Origin: Tumebacillus_A lipolyticus
Lineage (GTDB): Bacteria; Bacillota; Bacilli; Tumebacillales; Tumebacillaceae
DNA: 64,000 nt
Direction: 5' to 3'
NCBI RefSeq assembly: GCF_042682745.1
Contig: NZ_JBHUIO010000011.1
Coordinates: 310,001 to 374,000, forward strand
The translations under genes were made by a program, and so were the position numbers. Numbering within the stretch: position 1 is the stretch's first letter; each line of letters begins with the position of its first letter. The notes under the pieces were generated by a model. That model saw only the letters and a program-made list of their open reading frames with translations. It did not search any database and was not told where the DNA came from. Of this stretch, positions 16,550-25,504 are shown one piece after another.

Positions 16550-17548
16550 TCAACTCATTTTTACAGGTGAAGAGACTGCCCGCTCTGTGCGCTGGCGCTC
16601 TCGCCTTGCTCGCCACCAGCCGTTCCACCTCATTCCGAAATAGCACATCGCACTGGCGAGCAGAATGCCAGCGATCACATCGATCGCATAGTGGTAGCGC
16701 AGATAGACGGTCGAGATCAAGATCGAGACGACCAGCGGCGCATAGACCCACAGGAGCTTGCGGTAGAACTTCCCGACATAGAACAGCATCACGCAGGAAA
16801 TCGCGGTGTGCAAGGAGGGAAACACATCCCGCGGGACGCTCAAGTCTTCCTGGATCACGACCGAGTTTTGCAACGACGTGAGCGCCCCACCGCCCAGATC
16901 GACCGTAAACACATGTTGCAGCGCATAGAGCGGCCCGACAGCCGGTACCAGCGTGTAACAGAAATAGCCGAGATAAAAACAGAACAGCACGCTGGTCACG
17001 TAGGAGGTGACCGCCGTTTTCGACTTGAGCATCATCAGCAACAGGGTGAGAAAGATCATCGGAAACCAGATCATGTAGACAAAGCTAAAGAAATCGGTCG
17101 CCAACGGATGGATCCACTGTTGCATCCACAGGACAGGTTGTTCGCCAAAAATCCAGCTGTCGATCGCCATCAGCCAGCCGTCTCGATCGACCGGGGAGAA
17201 CAGCGGAATGTAAAAGTTGAGCGCCCGATAGATGATCAACAGCACGCAGAACGGCAAGAAGATCCGCACGCCATTCCACGTCTGCATCAGTCCCCAGCCG
17301 ATGCTGCGATGCTTCCACCAGCCGAAGCTGACCAAGAACAGCAAAGCGGCCAAGATCGCCTTGGGAATGAAGTCCGAATAGATGTTCCAAATCCAGATCA
17401 CCGGCTGATAGTGCCAGCCCGCCTGCCCTTGTAACGCGTCAACATCATCCCCATAGGCAAAAAACAGCGACAGGGCGATCAGGGAGACCACGATGCCCAC
17501 CAACTCGTATAGTTCGAGCTTTTTCAGCCCGCGCACGATGCGTTTCAA
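16550..17548 (-). CDS. PAP2-superfamily membrane phosphatase/phosphotransferase
   Basis: This 332-residue membrane protein has about six or seven helices. The C-terminal half has the PAP2 active-site motifs of the Aur1/inositol-phosphorylceramide-synthase-like subgroup (PAP2_3): FPSLHTAIS, containing the catalytic His, and YLRYHYAIDVIAG, containing the second His and Asp. The first PAP2 motif is replaced by a VPAVGPLYAL region as in that subgroup. Members hydrolyse lipid phosphates or transfer head groups at the outer face of the membrane. It sits 15 bases after the membrane-protein pair 17564-19488 on the same strand, so an operon is possible. Confidence 0.85.
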   Translation of the reverse strand: MKRIVRGLKKLELYELVGIVVSLIALSLFFAYGDDVDALQGQAGWHYQPVIWIWNIYSDFIPKAILAALLFLVSFGWWKHRSIGWGLMQTWNGVRIFLPFCVLLIIYRALNFYIPLFSPVDRDGWLMAIDSWIFGEQPVLWMQQWIHPLATDFFSFVYMIWFPMIFLTLLLMMLKSKTAVTSYVTSVLFCFYLGYFCYTLVPAVGPLYALQHVFTVDLGGGALTSLQNSVVIQEDLSVPRDVFPSLHTAISCVMLFYVGKFYRKLLWVYAPLVVSILISTVYLRYHYAIDVIAGILLASAMCYFGMRWNGWWRARRERQRTERAVSSPVKMS

Positions 17549-17563
17549 CCCGTTCCCCCTCTT

Positions 17564-18529
17564 CTATTGCAACACCGTCAGCTTCTGCTCGACACCGAGC
17601 TCGCGCAGGCGCATCTCGACGAGCGATTGCACCCGCGTGTCCAGCTCCTCATAATATTGATGCTTAGGCAAAGCTAACAGCTCAAGCGTTTCATCATATT
17701 TCGCCCAGATCATCCAGTCCAGATCGTGCAGCGACTTCTGACCTTCGATCAGTGAAAAGCGAAGGGTCGCATGCTCGACCGAGCGCTCCTCCTCCTCTTC
17801 GCGCTCGTGCAGCAGCTCGACCTCCACCGCGAGCCCTTCTGACAGCAGCTCTGTCGAATAGCTGGCCGCCACATCCTGTGCGATCAGCAACACCTCGCGC
17901 TCGATCGCTGCGAGCTCCTCGCTTGCGACCTCCTCGCACCCGATCACATCGTAAGCGTTCAGCTTCGGGATGCCGAGCGAGCTGAGCGCAGACTGGATCG
18001 ACTGGCGGAACTGCCCGTATACTTGCTCAACATGTCCGATCGGTCGCAGCGCAAACATCACATGCCCGCGAAACACCGAGTAGCCGAAACAGTCTTTCCA
18101 CTCGATGCGCATCTGGAAAGCTCCTTGTGACAGCAAGCCATAGCGCGGGGCTACCATCGTCACGCCGTGGCGGTCGAACAGCACGATCTCCACGTTTCGC
18201 GTCGCGCTTCGCTGATAGAGCGGCCAGAGCGCGGCGATCAGCAACAGCCCACCCAGCATGCCGATCACCAAGCGCTCGCCATCGCTAAAATTGTGCAAGC
18301 TCCCCGCTGCGATCAGGCGGACGACCGCCCAAATGCTGACGCCGATCGCAAGCGGCACCAGCCATCTTTTGACTTTGCCGCCCGACTCTTTCGGCTGGTG
18401 CCGCACATCGATGCGCATGAGCACCTCGTGCTCATGCTGATGGCGGCGCACCAAATAGGCCCGCAGCGGAACATTCAACCCGTACAAGCACATCCAGGTG
18501 AGGTAGACGATCAGAAATCCGGCTATCAT
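17564..18529 (-). CDS. Membrane protein of unknown function, second of a related pair
   Basis: I do not recognise the family. The 321-residue protein has an N-terminal helix (residues 2-22), two further helices around residues 70-115, and then a cytosolic mixed alpha/beta domain of about 200 residues rich in Glu and Leu. The ATG at 18529 overlaps the upstream stop by four bases and has GAGGTGG seven to eight bases before it; a longer frame to 18721 is only a shadow of the upstream gene. It shares topology and a short motif (SALSSLGIPKL versus SALSELGVERL) with the upstream protein, so the two probably form a heteromeric unit. Confidence 0.7.
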   Translation of the reverse strand: MIAGFLIVYLTWMCLYGLNVPLRAYLVRRHQHEHEVLMRIDVRHQPKESGGKVKRWLVPLAIGVSIWAVVRLIAAGSLHNFSDGERLVIGMLGGLLLIAALWPLYQRSATRNVEIVLFDRHGVTMVAPRYGLLSQGAFQMRIEWKDCFGYSVFRGHVMFALRPIGHVEQVYGQFRQSIQSALSSLGIPKLNAYDVIGCEEVASEELAAIEREVLLIAQDVAASYSTELLSEGLAVEVELLHEREEEEERSVEHATLRFSLIEGQKSLHDLDWMIWAKYDETLELLALPKHQYYEELDTRVQSLVEMRLRELGVEQKLTVLQ

Positions 18530-19488
18530 GATACGACCACCTCTTTCGCCGCCTCCGCATCGCGGTGCGTCCTCTTCATCCACTCCTGCAAGCGATCGAT
18601 CAGCTCCTGCCCGCTCAGACCGAGCAGATAGCCGACGCTCCCGGTCGAATGCCACAGCAAAAACGAGCTGGCAGCCACCCGCTCCGACGAGTCGGTATCG
18701 AGCAGGTTCAACTGGAGCCACGAACGCGCTTGCTCCTCGAACAAACGATCGCCCGGCATGTTGCGCATGACGCCAAACTCAGGGCGCAGGCTCATCCGCT
18801 CCAGCTCCTCGTGGAACAGGTCGAGCAGGTCCCAGCCGAGATCGTTGATCTCATCTTCCATCGCATAAAAGCGCTCCTCATCGACCTGCGCCACCCACAG
18901 CCTATCGGTCAGTTCCAGCCGCTCGACGCCAAGTTCGGACAAAGCGCTCTTGATGCGCTCATAGTCGGCCGCCAGATACTCCACCTGAACATACGAGCCG
19001 CCCTCCTGATAAAACTGCACAAAGCTGCCGTCGATCTTATAGCCGGTCACCTGCTGCCACGCAGTAAAGTGTCCTTTCGCCTGACGCCACAGCGGTCGCC
19101 CCAAGTTCTCGGGAAACAGCCAGACCCCTTTTTCGGTAAAAAAGAATCCTTGCTGCTTTTGAAACTGGCGACGTCGATGATACAGGCTGATCATTCCGCC
19201 GATATATCCAAAACATCCGATCACCGCGAGCACATCCGTTGCCGAAACTGCCAACAGGAACACAAAAGCGAGCGACAGCAGAACAAAGTTCCAATCGTTC
19301 TTGCCGACCTGATAGCCGGATAGCTCTGTGTTCACATCTCCAGCAAGCACCACGCGCTCCGCGATGAAGACTTTTTGCTTCTGACGACTGCGCAGGGTCG
19401 GCGACAGACCAAATGCCACCGTGCCTGCCAAATATCCAAGAACGCCCGCCGTGAGAAGCGCCTTCCAGATTGCCAAAATATCGGTCAC
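18526..19488 (-). CDS. Membrane protein of unknown function, first of a related pair
   Basis: This is a 320-residue protein of unrecognised family. Helices near residues 10-30 and 65-105 precede a soluble domain with a PH-like start (FFFTEKGVWLFPENLG, WQQVTGYKIDGSFVQFYQ) suggestive of a YcxB/bPH-type module. The domain then continues with acidic helical segments. The GTG start has GAGGTGG eight bases upstream. Four-base overlap with the next gene indicates coupled translation. The bPH-like reading is inference from strand pattern only. Confidence 0.7.
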   Translation of the reverse strand: MTDILAIWKALLTAGVLGYLAGTVAFGLSPTLRSRQKQKVFIAERVVLAGDVNTELSGYQVGKNDWNFVLLSLAFVFLLAVSATDVLAVIGCFGYIGGMISLYHRRRQFQKQQGFFFTEKGVWLFPENLGRPLWRQAKGHFTAWQQVTGYKIDGSFVQFYQEGGSYVQVEYLAADYERIKSALSELGVERLELTDRLWVAQVDEERFYAMEDEINDLGWDLLDLFHEELERMSLRPEFGVMRNMPGDRLFEEQARSWLQLNLLDTDSSERVAASSFLLWHSTGSVGYLLGLSGQELIDRLQEWMKRTHRDAEAAKEVVVS

Positions 19489-19598
19489 CTGTCAGACCAC
19501 CTCTTCTTTCAACCTTGCAAACTAACAAACTTAGACTATAAGTATAACAGAAGACAAATGCGAACCGACTACTAATTTCCTGCCAGCGATGGCAAAAG

Positions 19599-19628
19599 AA
19601 AAAGGTCGCCTCGACGGGCGACCTTTTT
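19599..19628 (-). terminator. Intrinsic terminator of the ABC exporter operon
   Basis: Perfect 12-bp arms AAAAAGGTCGCC (19599-19610) and GGCGACCTTTTT (19617-19628); U-rich 3' arm on the minus strand. Confidence 0.85.
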
Positions 19629-19629
19629 G

Positions 19630-21402
19630 CTAAACGACAAGATTTTCCCCGATGTCCGCCTCGCGCTTGAACAGGCGCGCATAGACACCGTCTTGCCCGA
19701 GCAGCTCTTCGTGCTTGCCCTGTTCGACCACGCGGCCGCTTTCTAAGACGATGATGCGATCTGCAGTCAGGACGGTGGACAGGCGATGGGCGATGACCAG
19801 CACCGTCTGCTCCCGTCGCCGTCTGGTGATCGCTTCGTTGATCAGCACTTCGGTGATCGGGTCGAGCGCCGAGCTCGCCTCATCGAGCACCAGAATCGGC
19901 GCATCGGCGACCAGCGCACGCGCCAAGGAAAGGCGCTGCTTTTGCCCGCCGGAGAGCAGATTGCCCCGCTCGCCGACCGGCGAGTTCAGCCCGTCGGGCA
20001 GGCTGTCGTAAAACTCTTGCAGGCCGCTGTCGTAGATCGCTTGCCGCAAAAGCTCATCGCTCGCATCCACTCGACCGAGCCGCAAGTTGTCTGCCAGCGT
20101 GCCATTGCGCAGTTGAACATCTTGCGACACCACTGCGATCTGTTTGCGCAACCAGCGCGCATCCAGCTCTGCAATCGGCTTGCCGTCGAGCAGGATCTGA
20201 CCAGACTCCGGCTCATACAGGCGCAAGAGCAGATCGACCACCGTCGATTTTCCTGAGCCGCTCGCCCCGACCAGCGCCACCGCTTCCCCGCGCTTGAAGG
20301 TGAACGACACGTCGTGCAGAACGCGATCCGCTTTGCCCGGATAGCCAAACGCCACCCCTTCGACGACCACCTCACCCTCAACGTCAGCAAGCGTCTGCTT
20401 GCGCTCCGTTTCGGCAATCGACGTCTCCTCAGCAAGCAAGATCTCCGAGCGGTCGAGAGCCGGGCCGGTGCGCTTGACCGACAGCCAGTAGCGCAGCATG
20501 CGCTGCAGTTGGTTGGCCGCAGCCCCGACCAAAGTTGCTGCCGTCAACATCTCACCTTGCTTCAGCTGATCATCCCAGATCAACCACGCCGAGATCAGAT
20601 AGACCACGCCGACCGCGACGCCGTTAAACGAGCCGATCACCACAAAGGACTGCATCCGCGCCTTGAGCTCGCGATGGCTCTCGCGGATAAACTCCTTGCG
20701 AATCTCCGCGACGGAGCGGATCTCCGATTCGGCGACGCCGAGCACGCGCGAGAGATGAATCCCGGTGACCGACTCGCGCAGTCGCTCCAGATAGCGAGAC
20801 GCTTCCCGCCGCGCATTGGCAGACGCTGTCCTCGTTCTTTTTCCGACCAGGTTGGACGTGTAGTAGAAGATGACGCCGAGCACAAGGCTGGTGACCATCA
20901 GCAGGGGGTTGATCCACGCCAGCACGGCCGAATAGATCACCACCCCTTGAACGGAAGCCATCAGCGAAGACCCTTCCCACGCCAGGAAGTCGTGCAACGT
21001 CACCGGATCATCAGATACGCGAGCGAGCAGTTCACCCGTCCGATTGCGATGATAGAAGCTGAACGGCAGAAATTGCAGATGGCGAAACAGCTTCAGCTTC
21101 TGACGGATCGTCACCCCTTTGGCGACATAGTGACAGAAATACTCGTCGATGACCATGAACAGCAGGTCGAGCACCGCCGCCACCAGCAGAAGGATCGCTA
21201 AGCCCCAGAGCAGGTCGCTTCTGCCTTGATCTGGCAAGATCGTATCGACCAACCACGCCATCGCCAGCGCCGGAATCAGCTCACCGCAGACCTGGCTGAT
21301 CGCGATCACAAACGAGTCGGCCGCCACCCACTTGCTATAGGGTCGCAAAAAGGATAGCACTCGCCTGCCATCGCCCTGCTTTCGAACAGCAGTCTGACTC
21401 AT
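19630..21402 (-). CDS. ABC exporter half-transporter (second subunit)
   Basis: This 590-residue protein has a six-helix membrane domain (about residues 20-320) fused to an ATPase domain. Walker A GASGSGKST, signature LLSGGQKQR, Walker B ILVLDEASSALD and the H-loop IAHRLST are all intact. It overlaps the upstream exporter gene by four bases, typical of a heterodimeric multidrug or lipid exporter of the BmrCD/LmrCD kind. Both partners keep canonical catalytic Glu residues, so no degenerate site is evident. Substrate is unknown. Confidence 0.9.
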   Translation of the reverse strand: MSQTAVRKQGDGRRVLSFLRPYSKWVAADSFVIAISQVCGELIPALAMAWLVDTILPDQGRSDLLWGLAILLLVAAVLDLLFMVIDEYFCHYVAKGVTIRQKLKLFRHLQFLPFSFYHRNRTGELLARVSDDPVTLHDFLAWEGSSLMASVQGVVIYSAVLAWINPLLMVTSLVLGVIFYYTSNLVGKRTRTASANARREASRYLERLRESVTGIHLSRVLGVAESEIRSVAEIRKEFIRESHRELKARMQSFVVIGSFNGVAVGVVYLISAWLIWDDQLKQGEMLTAATLVGAAANQLQRMLRYWLSVKRTGPALDRSEILLAEETSIAETERKQTLADVEGEVVVEGVAFGYPGKADRVLHDVSFTFKRGEAVALVGASGSGKSTVVDLLLRLYEPESGQILLDGKPIAELDARWLRKQIAVVSQDVQLRNGTLADNLRLGRVDASDELLRQAIYDSGLQEFYDSLPDGLNSPVGERGNLLSGGQKQRLSLARALVADAPILVLDEASSALDPITEVLINEAITRRRREQTVLVIAHRLSTVLTADRIIVLESGRVVEQGKHEELLGQDGVYARLFKREADIGENLVV

Positions 21403-23138
21403 ACGACCCCCTCCTTTTCCAATTCGCTGTACTGCGCCATGTACAGGCGATAATAATGCCCTTGCAGTTTCAACAGCTCTTCATGCGTGCCGCGCTCCGC
21501 CACCACGCCGTGGTCGAGCACGAGGATTTCATCCGCATCGCGCACGGTGACCAGCCGATGCGCGATCGTGATCGTCGTGCGCCCGGGCATCAGCTGCTCC
21601 AACGCCCCTTGCACGCGCTCTTCCGTCTCCCCGTCGAGTGAAGAGGTCGCCTCATCGAAGATCAGCACCGGCGGTCGGCGCAAGATCGCCCTTGCCAGCG
21701 CCACCCGTTGGCGCTGACCGCCCGACAGCTTGAGACCGCGCTCGCCGACAATCGTCTCGTATCCCTCTTCCAGCCCGTCGATCAGCTCGGTCAGGCCGGA
21801 AGCTTCCACCGCCGCATCGAGCTGTTCCTGTGTGGCATCAGGTCGCGAGTAGAGCAAGTTTTGCCGCAGCGTGCTGTTGAGCAAAAACGTCTCCTGCGAC
21901 ACCACGCCCACCTGCTGGCGGAACGAGTTGCGGTCATGCGTGTTCAGATCTTTCCCGTCCACTGCGACCTGCCCCTGATCGGCCGTATACAGCCCGAGCA
22001 ACAGCTGAATCAGGGTGCTCTTTCCGCCGCCCGATGCGCCGACGATCCCGATGTGCTGACCGGCAGCCATCGAGAGCGACACCCCGCGCAGAACTGGCTC
22101 CTCCGTTCCCGGATAGGTGAACCAGATGTTTTCCATCGTCAGATCGCCCCGCACCTCGCCGACCGCAGGCAGCCCTTCCGCCTGTTCTTCGGGGAGATCA
22201 AAATATTCATAAATTCGATACAAAGCGGGGATCGCTTGCTGAATCATCAGCGCGTTTTCGGCAAGCGAGCGAATCGGCATAAACATCGCCGGAATGAATC
22301 CGATACAGGCGACGAGCGAGCCGACCGACAGCTCTCCGTTCCAAACCGCGTAGCCCCCGACCAGCATCACCACGCCCGGCGTGATGATCTGCATCATGTT
22401 CCCCAGCCGCCAGTTCACCTTGGAGATCAGCGCCGCATTGATCGCAAACTTTCGCCACGCCTCCGCTTTTTTCGCCTGCGTCTCATATTCGCGATCTTCT
22501 GTCACAAACGAGCGCACCAAGCGGAACGATTCGATGCTCTCCTGCAAGTGCGCATACATATCGGCCAGCATGTCGCGCTGGACAGCGCTCAGCTTCCGCA
22601 CCTTGCGCCCGAGCAAGAAGGACGGTCCGAGATAGATCGCAAAGACGACAACCATCACCACCGCCGCCGGCCAGAAGATGGCGATGACCGCCACAAACGC
22701 TGCGATCGCGCCGAGCAGTTGCTGCAAAAAGCGCGGGATGACCGTCGAGTTCAAATTCTGAATCGCTTCCACATCATGGGTCAGCCGAAAGAGGATGTCC
22801 CCGCGCGATGTGGTGGCAAACATCGACATCGGCGCCCGATGCAGTTTGCGAAAGGCGAGCAATTGCATGTCGGTGATGATGTCGAGACCGATCTTCACCT
22901 GTACAAACTCTTGCAAAGATTCAAACAACACTTTGCCTAAAAAAGCGAAAAACACGGCGGCGACCAACCAGCCGATCATGTCGGTCAGCTGTAGCGGCAA
23001 CACTTGGTCGACCAGCTTGCCAAGCAGGATCGGCGGCACCGTCGCGAATGCGCCTCCGAGGGCTGACAACAGCAGCACGATCAACAGCCGCCCCCAGTAA
23101 GGTCGAAACAGGCCAACGGTCTGCTTAAACAACCACAT
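21399..23138 (-). CDS. ABC exporter half-transporter (first subunit)
   Basis: This 579-residue protein has six membrane helices (about residues 15-310) and an ATPase domain with Walker A GASGGGKST, signature LSGGQRQR, Walker B VLIFDEATSSLD and H-loop IAHRLVT. The start ATG is preceded by GGAGGG. It is the first gene of a two-gene operon, and its partner begins inside its stop codon. The pair probably works as one exporter complex; substrate is unknown. Confidence 0.9.
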   Translation of the reverse strand: MWLFKQTVGLFRPYWGRLLIVLLLSALGGAFATVPPILLGKLVDQVLPLQLTDMIGWLVAAVFFAFLGKVLFESLQEFVQVKIGLDIITDMQLLAFRKLHRAPMSMFATTSRGDILFRLTHDVEAIQNLNSTVIPRFLQQLLGAIAAFVAVIAIFWPAAVVMVVVFAIYLGPSFLLGRKVRKLSAVQRDMLADMYAHLQESIESFRLVRSFVTEDREYETQAKKAEAWRKFAINAALISKVNWRLGNMMQIITPGVVMLVGGYAVWNGELSVGSLVACIGFIPAMFMPIRSLAENALMIQQAIPALYRIYEYFDLPEEQAEGLPAVGEVRGDLTMENIWFTYPGTEEPVLRGVSLSMAAGQHIGIVGASGGGKSTLIQLLLGLYTADQGQVAVDGKDLNTHDRNSFRQQVGVVSQETFLLNSTLRQNLLYSRPDATQEQLDAAVEASGLTELIDGLEEGYETIVGERGLKLSGGQRQRVALARAILRRPPVLIFDEATSSLDGETEERVQGALEQLMPGRTTITIAHRLVTVRDADEILVLDHGVVAERGTHEELLKLQGHYYRLYMAQYSELEKEGVV

Positions 23139-23312
23139 GAAGATCCCTCCAGTAAAAGATTTCCTTCCAATATACTTCCGTTTTTCACAGTTGGGAAGAG
23201 CTATAATAAAAATCCGATTATTCAGTTTCTTGTGAATGCTTATTCTTACATAAGAAATCGCTTACATCGATCACCATACACTCTTATTGAAATGACAGCT
23301 CTTTTACAACCC

Positions 23313-23354
23313 CTCTTGTCTCTTGTCTCTTGCCTCTTGCCTCTTGCCTCTTGC
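23313..23354. repeat. Six tandem copies of a 7-bp unit
   Basis: CTCTTGY is repeated six times without interruption (two with T, four with C at the last base). It lies in the 330-base non-coding stretch 23139-23468 upstream of the ABC exporter genes, which otherwise holds only an intrinsic terminator. Heptamer arrays expand and contract by slippage. Confidence 0.9.
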
Positions 23355-23416
23355 CTGCTCTCCCTTCTGCCGCCACTCGTGCGTGCGGATGCCCTCCGCT
23401 TCGACGCGCTCCGATG

Positions 23417-23455
23417 AAAAAAACGCCCCTCCCGAGATGCGGAAGAGGCGTTTTT
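23417..23455 (-). terminator. Intrinsic terminator of the oxidase operon
   Basis: Arms AAACGCCcCTcCCG and CGGaAGaGGCGTTT pair with two mismatches, with A/T tracts on both sides (usable in both directions). It lies just after the 31-residue reading frame. Confidence 0.8.
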
Positions 23456-23468
23456 GACGTTGCGCGAT

Positions 23469-23564
23469 TTACTTCTTTTGCGTAAAGGAGGAAGTGTACT
23501 TGAAAAGCAAGCAGAGCAAGGCCACGAATATGAATGCACCCATCGCAAATCCGAGCAAACCCAT
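23469..23564 (-). CDS. 31-residue single-helix membrane protein next to the oxidase
   Basis: This short frame reads MGLLGFAMGAFIFVALLCLL then FKYTSSFTQKK. It is one hydrophobic helix with a basic C-terminus. An excellent ribosome binding site, AAAGGAGGT, lies seven bases before the ATG. It follows the stop of the subunit III-like gene by 18 bases and is closed by the operon terminator. Context suggests a small accessory subunit of the terminal oxidase, by analogy with CydX/CcoQ-like mini-subunits; this role is inference. No homologue is recognised by eye. Confidence 0.75.
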   Translation of the reverse strand: MGLLGFAMGAFIFVALLCLLFKYTSSFTQKK

Positions 23565-23582
23565 TCTTCTTACCTCCTTTTG

Positions 23583-24215
23583 TTACTTGACCAGTTCCAT
23601 GATCCGAGTACCGCACCACTCTGCGAACTCGCCCACGCTGATCATGTCGGTGATAACCAGCGTCAGAACGCCGGTGATGACAGTGTACAGGAAGACAGAC
23701 ATCGCAGCCGGAACCAGACGGTTCAGCGCTTTGATGTTGCGCTCACTGATGTATTTCCCGATGAACATCATAAATGTGATGCAGACGAGAGCCAAGCAAA
23801 GTTGCAAGAGGTAGATTCCCATATGGGTCGTCCATGCGTGCGCGCCTTGCTCGTGAACATACACCATCAGCCAGATTTGCATCACAGCGTATGCGGTGAT
23901 CGCAAGGGTAGCAAGAATCATCATGACGTTGAACTTGCCCATTGCATTCGAGCGGAAGAAGTTACCTGCAAGCAAGAGGATAAAGCCTGCCACGAGCAGG
24001 ATAATCGTCGTGATCGCTGGAAGATCCGCATTCGGACCGAAGTCTACCGTAAACTTATCGGGCGCCCAACCGCGCAGGTACACGTTTGCAGCTACGAAAG
24101 TTGCGAAAAAGAACGTGAAAGAGATCAGGCTCAGCCAAGTGGCGAAAACGCCGTTGTCTTTAATGCCTGTGCCTTCGCGATGCGGCACCCAATCCGGAGC
24201 GTGATGTGCAGACAT
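23583..24215 (-). CDS. ctaE: Cytochrome c oxidase subunit III-like protein
   Basis: This 210-residue membrane protein has five helices and belongs to the heme-copper oxidase subunit III family, in its short five-helix form that lacks the first two helices. Typical features are WLSLISFTFFFATFVAANVY, the AGNFFRSNAM loop and AWTTHMGIYLLQLCLALV. It supports proton uptake and stability of subunit I and binds no metal itself. It follows ctaB in the operon and precedes a 31-residue mini-protein. Confidence 0.88.
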   Translation of the reverse strand: MSAHHAPDWVPHREGTGIKDNGVFATWLSLISFTFFFATFVAANVYLRGWAPDKFTVDFGPNADLPAITTIILLVAGFILLLAGNFFRSNAMGKFNVMMILATLAITAYAVMQIWLMVYVHEQGAHAWTTHMGIYLLQLCLALVCITFMMFIGKYISERNIKALNRLVPAAMSVFLYTVITGVLTLVITDMISVGEFAEWCGTRIMELVK

Positions 24216-24268
24216 CTTCGTTCCTCCTTTTCTTCAAGATAACACGTGCGGTTTGCGAATGACGAGAC

Positions 24269-25219
24269 TCACCAATGCACGTACGGTTCTAAGATCAGCA
24301 CGATGTTCAACACCGTGAGATAGATCAGCGAGAAAATAAATGAGATGCGCGCCCACTTGATCGTGTCTTTGGCCATGAAGCCGACGACCGACCAGATCAA
24401 CCACCCGAAGCCGAGAACCAGCGAGGTGATCAGATAGAGGTAGCCGACATTCGGAACCAAGTACATCAAGAACGAGATCGGGAGCATGCCCGCTACGTAG
24501 CGGATCATGTGACGCTTGGTCACATCGAACCCTTTTACGACGGGAAGCAATGGAATGCCCGCTTTTCCATAATCATCCGCTCGGCGAATCGCCAGCGCCA
24601 AGAAGTGCGGCGGCTGCCAGAGGAACATCCACAGGAAGAGCATCCATGCGCCAAAATCCAAGCTGTTGCTAAACGCCGTCCAGCCCATCACGATCGGCAC
24701 AGCACCGGAGATGCCGCCCCAGACGGTAGATGTGGTGGAAGTGCGCTTGAGCCACATCGTGTAGATCACGACATAATCGAAAAGTCCGATCAAACCGAGG
24801 AATGCTGTCAGCGGATTGACGAGAAACGTCAGAATCAGCGTGCCCGCTACCGCGAACCCCACGCCCAGCCAGAGAACGTGAGTTGCGTTCAGGCGGCCGC
24901 TCGGCAACGCGCGCTTCGCTGTGCGCTCCATGTTTTTGTCAAGATCGCGGTCGATGTAGTTGTTCAGGCAGGTACCGGCCATGATGACAAACGCGGTACC
25001 GATCAATGTGTAAAAGATCAGATCGCCAGCGGCGAGACCGTTCGATGCGATCCAAAGACCTGCGAAGACGGTCATCATGTTGGCAAAGGTGATCCCGATT
25101 TTCGTTACGGTGACAAAGTCACGCCAAGTGCCGGTCGGAGATTCCGACAAGGGACCTGGCTCCATGACCGGATTCGAAACCCGCGAAGCGGTCGTAGAAG
25201 ATTCCACAGTCTGTTCCAA
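24269..25219 (-). CDS. ctaB: Protoheme IX farnesyltransferase (heme O synthase)
   Basis: This 316-residue UbiA-superfamily prenyltransferase converts heme b to heme O, the precursor of heme A for the adjacent oxidase. It has about nine membrane helices. The prenyl-diphosphate/Mg motif is CLNNYIDRDLDKNMERT with the following KRALPSGRL; the second Asp-rich site lies in RRADDYGKAGIP. The start is TTG with AGGGAGGGG seven bases upstream. It lies between ctaD and the subunit III gene, separated from ctaD by 285 bases. Confidence 0.93.
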   Translation of the reverse strand: MEQTVESSTTASRVSNPVMEPGPLSESPTGTWRDFVTVTKIGITFANMMTVFAGLWIASNGLAAGDLIFYTLIGTAFVIMAGTCLNNYIDRDLDKNMERTAKRALPSGRLNATHVLWLGVGFAVAGTLILTFLVNPLTAFLGLIGLFDYVVIYTMWLKRTSTTSTVWGGISGAVPIVMGWTAFSNSLDFGAWMLFLWMFLWQPPHFLALAIRRADDYGKAGIPLLPVVKGFDVTKRHMIRYVAGMLPISFLMYLVPNVGYLYLITSLVLGFGWLIWSVVGFMAKDTIKWARISFIFSLIYLTVLNIVLILEPYVHW

Positions 25220-25252
25220 GAGTATACCCCTCCCTGCAGTGGTACTAATATC

Positions 25253-25476
25253 TCATCGAGTGAAGATGACCAGAAGGAGACGGAACGACCAAGACCCGCT
25301 TCCCGTCTCAAATGCCGAACAGGAATCAATTATGATTTGCAAGGCATAGGTCAGCAAGCGGGGAATGCGCTGGGTCGGCTCACCTCTGGAGTCATCATCG
25401 GGACATGTGCGACGACAAAGTCAAACGGACAGTTGATCACAGTGACTTCCCCTTCCGCGAGCTGCCAGTATTCCAC
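25253..25476 (-). pseudogene. Possible frameshifted small gene between ctaD and ctaB
   Basis: The 285-base gap between ctaD and ctaB is not empty-looking. On the minus strand a frame from GTG (25476) gives MEYWQLAEGEVTVINC then PFDFVVAHVPMM and stops at 25351. A second frame overlapping it continues with GEPTQRIPRLLTYALQ and runs to 25253. Together they look like one product of about 70 residues broken by a single frameshift. No ribosome binding site precedes the GTG and I recognise no family, so this may be chance. Confidence 0.25.
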
Positions 25477-25504
25477 CGCTTGCGAAGCCTGTTTGCGTTA
25501 CGCG

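Noticed and set aside
18530..18721. N-terminal extension of the 17564-18529 protein
   Set aside because: The extra 64 codons overlap the upstream gene in another frame and are Arg-rich; the ATG at 18529 has a proper ribosome binding site.
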